Of a stretch of DNA of 64,000 nt, positions 56,762 through 64,000 are shown piece by piece; position 1 is the stretch's first letter, and every line of letters begins with the position of its first letter. The position numbers and the translations under genes are program-made. Source of the DNA: Alphaproteobacteria bacterium 33-17 (GTDB taxonomy: Bacteria; Pseudomonadota; Alphaproteobacteria; Rickettsiales; 33-17); NCBI GenBank assembly GCA_001897445.1, contig MKSX01000017.1, forward strand, positions 1 to 64,000, in the 5' to 3' direction. Under the pieces are notes generated by a model, which ran no database searches, had not been told where the DNA came from, and saw only the letters and a program-made list of their open reading frames with translations.

Positions 56762-57154
56762 TTAGTCTTTCTTAATATCTTTATCTATGGTTTTTTCAAC
56801 TTCACGCCATGATTCAAGCATGTTGTTTAGATCTTTTAGAATTTCTTCGCATTGCTTTACATCGGGCGTGTGATGAACAGACATCATTTTGATGTAAACG
56901 TGGTTATAATAACTTTCTAATGCCTGGGCTATATCTTTAGCATTTTTGTGATCAAGAGCCTCTTTCAATCCAAGTACTATTCCTGTAGCTTTTTCAAGTA
57001 CGTTAAATCTGTTTTCCACATCATTATTTTGAATACAATCTATCACTTTATTCATGTGCTTTATAGCACCTTTATATAGCATTATAACCTGCTGAATATT
57101 TCCAGATGGAATTTGATTTAAATATCTAGAATATCCTTTGTTTACAATACTCAT
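56762..57154 (-). CDS. fliS: Flagellar secretion chaperone FliS
   Basis: Chaperone that binds flagellin before export. The 130-residue helical protein has the family start YSRYLNQIPSGNIQQVIMLY and the central GIVLGLKEALDHKNAKDIAQ. It follows fliD by 15 bases on the same strand, the normal fliD-fliS order. No flagellin or other flagellar genes are in the window. Confidence 0.88.
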   Translation of the reverse strand: MSIVNKGYSRYLNQIPSGNIQQVIMLYKGAIKHMNKVIDCIQNNDVENRFNVLEKATGIVLGLKEALDHKNAKDIAQALESYYNHVYIKMMSVHHTPDVKQCEEILKDLNNMLESWREVEKTIDKDIKKD

Positions 57155-57169
57155 CTGTTTTTACCTATT

Positions 57170-58921
57170 TTATTTATTATTAGAAGCGTTGGTTTGAGCC
57201 TGCAAGAACATTATTGTACTGTTAAAACTAGATATCATTTGTTCAACTCTACCAAACTGACTTTTTAATTTCTCAACATAATCATCGAGGTCAGATTTTT
57301 TCTTTTTAACTTCTTCAGCATATTTAGTATTAATGTCATTAATAGATTTAATGGCAAGCTCAATATCACCACCTGGTTTAGATATATCTTTTAAGTAATT
57401 ATAAAGTTTATCCGCAATACCCTGAGTCAGTGTTACGCTTACATTATCAGTACCGTCACCAACGTAAATCATGCTAAGACCATCTAGCACAGTATTTTTT
57501 TGTCCTGTAATAGCTCCGCTAGTAGTTGTCCCGTCATAATCAGCGTTAATAGTAACATTGGTTACTCCGTTGTGATATGTAACTCTTACCTGATCTCCGG
57601 CTGCTCTGCTCGTATCAATATCAAGGCTAAATGCTGTAGTATTAAGCGCGTTAGTTCTACCAGTATTTGCAATTGTTTTTGAGCTGCTTCTAAAATCAAA
57701 TTCAAATACCCTTCTCACGTTTTCATACTGTGTTGCCAGGACATTATCTAAAATTGCATCATCTATCCTTAGTATATTATTAGTATGTGGGTTTTCATCA
57801 TCACCCTCATATTCTATAAATGCAAGACCGACTTCACCAATTGTAATAAAGCTACTAGTTATACCTTTTACATATGAAGACATTTCAGTCATGATTTTAC
57901 TACTAATTAATCGTAATGTACTATCGTTGCCAAGTACAGCTGACTCTTTATATTTAAAGTCCTCATCAAGCTCTTGTTGCTTTGAAACAAATAACGCAAC
58001 ATCGTTATATGCACCTACGAAATTCTTTATAGCAAGTTTTGTAGCTTCAACATCATTATTAATACTTAAGTATCCATACTTACCCGCATCAGTTGGTTGC
58101 TTTAGGGTAAAAGTTACATTTTGAATCACATCACTAATAATATTAGATGATCTTGTAATAGGAATTCCGTTTAAGTTAAATGTTGCATCTGCTGGAGTTT
58201 GCAAGTTAGAGAAAGTCACGTCACTTACAACATTACTAGCGTCTGTAATATTTATACTATTTGCAATACCAGTATTATTTGACCTTAATACTAAACGATA
58301 ATCTGTAGCACTTACTTGAACAATACTTGCTGTAACCCCACTTGAACTGCTAACTGCATTTATAGCAGACTTTATTTCAATTAGGCTATCACCTGCTTTT
58401 AGGGCAACATCGATACCATTAATCTGAAATATGCCTTCAGAAAACAGCCCAGAAGTTATTCCACCAGCTGCTTCGGTAACAGAGGTGGTTTGACTGGTAA
58501 AAGTTTGACTTTGGCGAGCATGAGCCTTTGCTATGCTTATAACCTGAAGGCTATAATTTGCAAGATCAGATCCTTTATCGGCAAATACATCTATATAATT
58601 ATCAATAGGTTGGCTACAATCTGTAGTCATTACAACTTTTCTGCCATTAAAACTATTTAAAGTCTTATCCATACTTGGCACATTTCTTAGAAAATTAGCA
58701 GCTTCCTGAAATATTTCTACTTTTTCTTTAAAATCGTGAAAAGCCTTATTTTTTTTATCGTTAATACTGATTGTATCTTCAAGCTGTTTAATAGGTATTT
58801 CTTTTGCTGCTTTAAGTCCGTCAATGATTGCTTTTGTATCAAAACCAGATGCTATACCGCTTATTACGGTTTGACCACCAATATCATTTACATTTCCAAA
58901 ATTGACTTTAGACACAGGCAA
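57170..58921 (-). CDS. fliD: Flagellar filament cap protein FliD
   Basis: Forms the cap at the filament tip that lets flagellin polymerise. In 583 residues: the FliD N-terminal segment VISGIASGFDTKAIIDGLKA, an N-terminal coiled coil, beta-rich central domains (about 130-450) with the FliD motif LRSNNTG, and a C-terminal coiled coil (about 520-575) ending QAQTNASNNK. No signal peptide, as expected for a type III export substrate. It is followed by fliS. Confidence 0.88.
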   Translation of the reverse strand: MPVSKVNFGNVNDIGGQTVISGIASGFDTKAIIDGLKAAKEIPIKQLEDTISINDKKNKAFHDFKEKVEIFQEAANFLRNVPSMDKTLNSFNGRKVVMTTDCSQPIDNYIDVFADKGSDLANYSLQVISIAKAHARQSQTFTSQTTSVTEAAGGITSGLFSEGIFQINGIDVALKAGDSLIEIKSAINAVSSSSGVTASIVQVSATDYRLVLRSNNTGIANSINITDASNVVSDVTFSNLQTPADATFNLNGIPITRSSNIISDVIQNVTFTLKQPTDAGKYGYLSINNDVEATKLAIKNFVGAYNDVALFVSKQQELDEDFKYKESAVLGNDSTLRLISSKIMTEMSSYVKGITSSFITIGEVGLAFIEYEGDDENPHTNNILRIDDAILDNVLATQYENVRRVFEFDFRSSSKTIANTGRTNALNTTAFSLDIDTSRAAGDQVRVTYHNGVTNVTINADYDGTTTSGAITGQKNTVLDGLSMIYVGDGTDNVSVTLTQGIADKLYNYLKDISKPGGDIELAIKSINDINTKYAEEVKKKKSDLDDYVEKLKSQFGRVEQMISSFNSTIMFLQAQTNASNNK

Positions 58922-58987
58922 TACCAGCTAACTATAATTTATATTAAAATATTAGCATATTTTTCTTGTTATTCAAAGACATTAAAT

Positions 58988-59017
58988 AAAAAAAGGGGAT
59001 TTGAACCCCCTTTTTTT
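58988..59017 (-). terminator. Rho-independent terminator of the 878-residue secreted protein gene
   Basis: A perfect 11-bp A7GGGG/CCCCT7 inverted repeat with an 8-base loop, located 3 bases after the stop codon at 59021. On minus it ends in a run of seven T. It also insulates the fliD unit. Confidence 0.88.
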
Positions 59018-59020
59018 GCT

Positions 59021-61657
59021 TTACTTATCACCCCAGTTTAGGTTACCAGAGCCAAACCAGCACGGGTCACCCCAATCCCAGAGGTTTTGGTACAGATCAC
59101 TGTTGAAGGTCCAGTGATTACCTGGGCATGTATCTTTTGTACCATGGTTTGTTGACCACCAGTACCTTGTATCATATAAATAATATGTCTCCAAAGTACG
59201 TTGACGATCAAGGAAGAAGTTATTGGTTACTTGTCTGCTATGACCTCCAGAATTATACCATATAGGTGCATTCATTTGTTGTCCTGCTACACCTGAATAG
59301 TTTCTCCATCCAAATTGATTAATAAATGGGGGACCAAATCTACTATCAATTACTCTTGAGCCTCCTCCATACGAAGGATTGTATGTATCCCACTGAATAA
59401 TATTTGCTTCATGCAATATGAAAGTTAAACCAGTTTCGCCTAAAATAATTGAAGGTGTATTTCCACCCAGGAAAGTAGTAAAATTACTACCTATACCATT
59501 TAACCATACATCTGATGTACTTGTATGCACCAATTTACGGCTTCCATTTTGTGGATGAAAATACATTGTCCAGTCATTTCCACCAAAGTTTTGGTCACTT
59601 GATGCCATAAATTTTACTGGTGATTTCTCAAAATATATAGGTGCATATCTTCCACATTGCGGCCATATTGCAGCACATGAAGAAACGCATCCTACGTCTT
59701 CTCTACCACCAGAATTTCCCCAACCATCATCCCATTTACAGTCACTAAATCTTCTATTTGCAGGCGACTCCCATTCCCAGTCTTTGTTATAGGATATTTC
59801 ATCTAAAGTAGTATCCATCATCGCCAAAAAGGCAGGAGTATTTGCACTAAATTTCTTGAAATTAGTACGATTATCCGCGGTATATGAGAATGCAAAATTT
59901 GAATCGTATCCCCATGCCCATCTTGGTTTACCTGCATACCTAAATACAGGAACCCATTGTGAACCACCCCCATTCCTATGTATTGTCAGGAAAGCCTTAA
60001 CATTAGAATGGTTTATACCAAGTAAGTTTCTTCCATCCCAGTCAGGCGGTGCATTTACAAAAGAGAACAATCCTAAAACTGCAAATCTACCGCCCAGATC
60101 ATTGCTAAATGCGGTATCATATGATACCCTACCTGGAATTTCCACACCACCACCATCTGCAGTTCGGTAGCGAGCATCTACCCCTGATAAGTCTATATGT
60201 TTATTACCCCATGAGTGATCTATAAGCGTAAGAACTCTGTCACCATCAGCTGGATATAATGAAGAGCTAGAAACAGCTAATGGATTGGCCCCTGAGTATA
60301 CGGCTTCATAAACCCCATATCTACCCCATGCAGCTGGCATAAAGTTTGCGGTAAACGCACTGTATTGCGCTCCATGCCATAATTCTTGATATGGCCTTGA
60401 TGTACTGGAAAAGTTCGTACATACCCCGTTGTTAGAATAAGTGTATGTGCCGTAGGCAGATCCGCTATTATAACTACATCCTATTGTTATTTGCCTATTG
60501 GTAAATAAAGTATTGGTAGAGTCAAAACAAGGTGTATAAGATGGTATAGTTCTTGGAGTACCATTTGATGTTTGATAAAAAGTTGCAATAGGTATTTCCC
60601 CTAAAGCTTTACCAAATGCTCCAGCAGGAATTGTAATAATATCATCTTCAACTATTTGAGGTAATCTCATGGATCTACTAACATTTGTTGGAACAGCAGG
60701 GTTATAGCAACGTTGTTTACAACCAGGACCCGAGACTGACCCCCACCCAGTTGCTTCACCAGTAATGGAATCTCTGTTACAAGTCCTGGTAGTTGTTGAC
60801 ACAACACTTCTTGCACCATTACCACTGGAAGGATTACACATTGAATTAGTTGCAGTAACGGTTACACCAGCATCTGTAGCAGGCCAGTTTACAAGTGACA
60901 CACTTGAAGCAGCACACTGATCATTCTCAACTTCAATTGTCACTCCTGTAAATACTTTGTTTGTATCATAAGACGCACCAGAAAATGCTCCCATTAGTAA
61001 TTTTAAAGTATTTGTTGTTGGCGAAGTTGTAACCTCATAAGCCTGATAATCTCTCATAGTGCCTGGCTCAGGACTTTCAGCAGTTGGGTTCTGAAAGTTA
61101 CAAATTGTGTTATACGTCGTATTAACGAAAGGAGATACAGTAGTTCTAATTGTATTACTGGTACTAACATTTACTAGATTAACTATAAACATATGATATT
61201 GACCAGGCTGCGAAGGAGCTCTAAACCTTAGTTTCCAATGTGTGTTAGGAAGCTGCGGATTCTTTTTGCCACCTGCATCTGTTGCAAAACGCGTATCAAC
61301 ATCAAGATCTTTAATACATTTTAAAATTGCCCTACCGTTATTAGTGTTATGGTTTGTTGGTATAAAACCAATTATAAAACCATTAGAAGCATTGTTTTCT
61401 TTCCAAAAAACTTCCCCGTTGAGCTGTATATCCTGTCCTGTATATAGAAGAGGGCTAGAGCCGCTAGTTTGTTTAGTTGCACTTGATCTCCAGTTTAAAT
61501 TCGTAGTAGCACCAGGATGTACATAAAAATTCATTACATTTGTGCTTCCTAGGGTTCCCAGGAATTCACGTAAATTAAAATGCACTACAGGCGCAGCATT
61601 TGAATTAAAAATAATGATGAATAAAAGGATAGTGGTTTGCAATATAAACTTAAACAT
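59021..61657 (-). CDS. Large secreted protein of unknown function (paralog 1)
   Basis: I do not recognise a family for this 878-residue protein. It has a Sec signal peptide (residues 1-21), an N-terminal beta-rich region, a Cys-containing module around residues 252-320 with CNPSSGNGA, then TCNRDSITGEATGWGSVSGP and CKQRC, and a large Trp/Tyr/Gly-rich C-terminal part. Conserved blocks there include SPVKFMASSDQNFGG, MYFHPQNGSRKL and NNFFLDRQRTLETYYLYDT. It has about 20 Cys, probably disulfides. It matches the downstream-strand neighbour at 61806 along its length. A surface or extracellular role is inferred. Confidence 0.8.
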   Translation of the reverse strand: MFKFILQTTILLFIIIFNSNAAPVVHFNLREFLGTLGSTNVMNFYVHPGATTNLNWRSSATKQTSGSSPLLYTGQDIQLNGEVFWKENNASNGFIIGFIPTNHNTNNGRAILKCIKDLDVDTRFATDAGGKKNPQLPNTHWKLRFRAPSQPGQYHMFIVNLVNVSTSNTIRTTVSPFVNTTYNTICNFQNPTAESPEPGTMRDYQAYEVTTSPTTNTLKLLMGAFSGASYDTNKVFTGVTIEVENDQCAASSVSLVNWPATDAGVTVTATNSMCNPSSGNGARSVVSTTTRTCNRDSITGEATGWGSVSGPGCKQRCYNPAVPTNVSRSMRLPQIVEDDIITIPAGAFGKALGEIPIATFYQTSNGTPRTIPSYTPCFDSTNTLFTNRQITIGCSYNSGSAYGTYTYSNNGVCTNFSSTSRPYQELWHGAQYSAFTANFMPAAWGRYGVYEAVYSGANPLAVSSSSLYPADGDRVLTLIDHSWGNKHIDLSGVDARYRTADGGGVEIPGRVSYDTAFSNDLGGRFAVLGLFSFVNAPPDWDGRNLLGINHSNVKAFLTIHRNGGGSQWVPVFRYAGKPRWAWGYDSNFAFSYTADNRTNFKKFSANTPAFLAMMDTTLDEISYNKDWEWESPANRRFSDCKWDDGWGNSGGREDVGCVSSCAAIWPQCGRYAPIYFEKSPVKFMASSDQNFGGNDWTMYFHPQNGSRKLVHTSTSDVWLNGIGSNFTTFLGGNTPSIILGETGLTFILHEANIIQWDTYNPSYGGGSRVIDSRFGPPFINQFGWRNYSGVAGQQMNAPIWYNSGGHSRQVTNNFFLDRQRTLETYYLYDTRYWWSTNHGTKDTCPGNHWTFNSDLYQNLWDWGDPCWFGSGNLNWGDK

Positions 61658-61805
61658 TTGAAATCCTTATACAACGGTTTTGATAATATTATAAAAAAAT
61701 CTTAACATACATTTTTTTTAAATAAAAACCTTTTTATTTATTCAGCGTTATGTTTTTAACAATACTATAAAATACAGGCAATTTAAGCTTTCAAAACTGC
61801 AAGGC

Positions 61806-64000
61806 TTATTTTCTTCCCCAATTCATTTGATCAACACCGTATCTACATGGATCATCCCAATAAAAGTAATCAGGCCATAGATCATTACTAAAAACGTGAT
61901 GATATCCTGGACACCTATCTGTTACACCATGAAGCCTTGCCCAGCCATTACGAACATTGTATTGATAGTATGTTTCTAATGAACGCTGACGATCAAGGAA
62001 AAAGTTATTTGTAGCTGAGCGCCCTGCCACAATGCCTGTTAATGCCTCATTGCCACGCCATCCATAACTATTATTAAAGGGTGCAGATGATCTTGAATTT
62101 ATTACTCTTCCACCGTCCTTACCATCGTAAACATCCCACTGAATAATATTCATTTCATGTAATATGAACGTTATTTGATCAGATCCTATTAATATTGAAG
62201 GACTATTACTTTTCCATCTGTATTCATTATATTTCCCTAACCCATTGGTTTCAGGTGGATCACCACGTCTGTGATTTAATAATCTACTATTACTTTGTGG
62301 ATGAAAATACATTTTCCAATCATTTCCTGTATATTCCCCATCATCACCACTAATCATGAATTTAACGGGAGATTTCTCAAAATAGATCGGTCCATATCTG
62401 GTACCAGTAAAGTAATTTTGGCAACTATCCATTGTATCCTTAAAAACATTAACCTGAGCGCATGGAGAATAGGTATTATCATTATTGGTACTTTTAGTCC
62501 AACCATCTCCCCATTTACAATCGCTAAATCTTTTACAAATGTTTCTGTCTCTTGCATCATTTTCCCAATCAATATTGTAAGATATCTGATCTAAAGTAGT
62601 GTCTGCCATACTAACATAAGTTGGTCTATTATAATGCAGTAGTTTTACACCTGGTCTATCGATAGCCCTAAATGAAAATGCAAAATCAGGATCATTCCCC
62701 CATCCCCATCTAGCGGAACCATTATACATAAACACAGGAGTCCAGGCATTACCAAATTTTTTTGCTGTTATGAAGGCTCTAGCTTCGTGAGCATTTATTG
62801 CAATCATATTATTTGCGTTAGAATCATTGTGATTAACTAAAGAAACCATCCCCATTAATGCAAAACGCCCACCCATTGCATTAGAAAATTCAGGGTAATA
62901 TCTGGCTTCACCAGTAATCTCAAGACCGCCGCCCTTTGAACTGCGGTAAATTGCTCTAACATTTGATAAATCAATATGTTTTCCACCCCATGACTGGTCT
63001 ATTAAAGTAAGCACTCTATCACCATCGTTTGGCAACATATCTGAACTTGGCTGTGATAAGGGATTATAACCACTATAAACTGCCTCAAATTGACCAAATC
63101 TTCCAAATGTATTTTCCATTTTATCATTCAGCGAGTGATATTTATTGTTGTCACGAAGCTCAGAATACACATTTAAATTTGTGTTTCTTAGATCAACGCA
63201 TACACCATCTGAATCAAAGCTATACTCTCCAATATAATTATTGGGGTTATATTCGCATTTAATTTTAACTGACTTATTTGACATTAATACGTGATTTTCA
63301 CTATAACAAGGCGTAAAGCTTCCTATGTTTCTGCCCAGATCTGTAGTTGTGTAAGTTGTTACAGGTATCTGACCAAATGCCTTACCTGCAGAACCTGCAT
63401 GTACAGTTAAAGTTTCATCTTCATATAAAGACGGTAAGTACATTGTTTTACTACCATCAAAACCTCTATTTTTGTTGCTTCCACACCTTTGTAAACATCC
63501 TGGACCACTTACAGGCGACCAGCCTTGAGATCTTCCTGTAATTTGATCTTTTATACATTGTCTATATGTTGTACCTACAACTTCTCTGTTACCATTACCA
63601 CCATTGGGATCGCACATTGTATTAGCAGCGGTAATTGTAACACCAACATCTGTTTTAGGCCACTTAACATTAGAAGCTATATCTGTATCACACTGATCAT
63701 TTATAACTTTAATAATTCTTTCTTCAAAAACTTTACTTTTATTGTATGAGTATGTACTTCCTGATCTGTTAACCAATTTAAATGTATTAGTTAAACGATT
63801 AATAGATGTCTCGTAGCCTTCTAAATCTATATCATCAAGTGCAACCTCAACGCCTTCGCTTCGCTGATTATCGCATATCTCTTGCAAAGAGTATGACTTG
63901 TTAGTATTTTTTACAATATCACTAGTGTTTTGAAATCTTGTACTTGAGGCGTTTATTGCATTTGTGACAAACATATAATATTCACCTGCTTCCGATGGCG
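61806..64000 (-). CDS. Large secreted protein, partial (paralog 2)
   Basis: Tandem paralog of the 59021-61657 protein, cut by the right window edge, so its N terminus and signal peptide are outside. The open frame reaches the edge: the codons before the ATG at 63974 encode PSEAGEYY, matching PSQPGQYH of paralog 1, so that ATG is internal. Shared blocks include MCDPNGGNGNREVVGTT, SPVKFMISGDDGEY, MYFHPQSNSRLL and NNFFLDRQRSLETYYQY. A 148-base AT-rich gap with no gene separates it from paralog 1. Confidence 0.8.
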   Translation of the reverse strand, partial: PSEAGEYYMFVTNAINASSTRFQNTSDIVKNTNKSYSLQEICDNQRSEGVEVALDDIDLEGYETSINRLTNTFKLVNRSGSTYSYNKSKVFEERIIKVINDQCDTDIASNVKWPKTDVGVTITAANTMCDPNGGNGNREVVGTTYRQCIKDQITGRSQGWSPVSGPGCLQRCGSNKNRGFDGSKTMYLPSLYEDETLTVHAGSAGKAFGQIPVTTYTTTDLGRNIGSFTPCYSENHVLMSNKSVKIKCEYNPNNYIGEYSFDSDGVCVDLRNTNLNVYSELRDNNKYHSLNDKMENTFGRFGQFEAVYSGYNPLSQPSSDMLPNDGDRVLTLIDQSWGGKHIDLSNVRAIYRSSKGGGLEITGEARYYPEFSNAMGGRFALMGMVSLVNHNDSNANNMIAINAHEARAFITAKKFGNAWTPVFMYNGSARWGWGNDPDFAFSFRAIDRPGVKLLHYNRPTYVSMADTTLDQISYNIDWENDARDRNICKRFSDCKWGDGWTKSTNNDNTYSPCAQVNVFKDTMDSCQNYFTGTRYGPIYFEKSPVKFMISGDDGEYTGNDWKMYFHPQSNSRLLNHRRGDPPETNGLGKYNEYRWKSNSPSILIGSDQITFILHEMNIIQWDVYDGKDGGRVINSRSSAPFNNSYGWRGNEALTGIVAGRSATNNFFLDRQRSLETYYQYNVRNGWARLHGVTDRCPGYHHVFSNDLWPDYFYWDDPCRYGVDQMNWGRK

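Noticed and set aside
62354-62572. Internal open frames in the partial secreted paralog
   Set aside because: The main frame aligns throughout with its paralog, so these are shadows.

Overview
The window comes from an AT-rich, obligately host-associated-looking alphaproteobacterium, most likely a flagellated member of the Rickettsiales or a close relative. Four things point there. The ssrA gene is circularly permuted and its tag peptide ends in ALAA. The gene orders rpmH-rnpA-yidD-yidC-engB-argB, cpoB-tilS-ftsH-glmM, rpmF-plsX-fabH and dnaB-alr are alphaproteobacterial. A polyhydroxybutyrate pathway and Mrp-type antiporter pieces are present. fliS and fliD show that the organism has, or recently had, flagella. 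The family cannot be fixed from this sequence alone. I saw no tRNA, rRNA, CRISPR array, prophage or intact insertion sequence.

Layout. Positions 108-9403 (minus) form one tightly packed run, rpmH-rnpA-yidD-yidC-engB-argB(degenerate)-gmk-O-antigen ligase-aldo/keto reductase-ccmG-ccmH-parE, with several overlaps of tens of bases. Positions 9572-13653 (plus) carry phaC, plsY, a two-BON-domain lipoprotein and gshB. Positions 13650-15919 (minus) carry two unrecognised soluble proteins, one with a His-rich tail. Positions 16261-18798 (plus) carry a quinone oxidoreductase, a small secreted protein and mnmA, followed by the permuted tmRNA on minus and then a RodZ-like protein and a PleC-like sensor kinase on plus. 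Positions 21872-28590 (minus) carry glmM, ftsH, tilS, cpoB and three small unrecognised genes.

Positions 28702-34842 (plus) join phaA-phaB to three genes whose architecture resembles the PilM/N, PilO and PilP inner-membrane platform of type IV pili and type II secretion, and to an ABC ATPase. Positions 34821-38746 (minus) carry a phosphotransferase, nfuA, fabH, plsX and rpmF, with bamE divergent. Positions 39317-51397 (minus) carry a glycosyltransferase, mlaE, alr, dnaB, small accessory genes, sodB, dnaJ, dnaK and rpoD. Positions 51518-56642 (plus) form an overlapping operon of partial Mrp antiporter genes (E, F, G, MbhDE-like), an OmpR/EnvZ-like pair, a class A beta-lactamase-fold protein and a RutE-like nitroreductase. 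Positions 56762-64000 (minus) carry fliS, fliD and two tandem, homologous, very large secreted proteins of unknown function; the second runs off the right edge.

How it fits together. Most of the window is housekeeping: envelope synthesis, protein folding and export, replication and transcription. The parts most likely to hold something undescribed are the PilMNOP-like platform embedded in the PHB operon, the tandem secreted paralogs next to the flagellar cap genes, the antiporter/two-component/beta-lactamase-fold operon, and the low-complexity Asp/Asn/His tails on L32 and RpoD.
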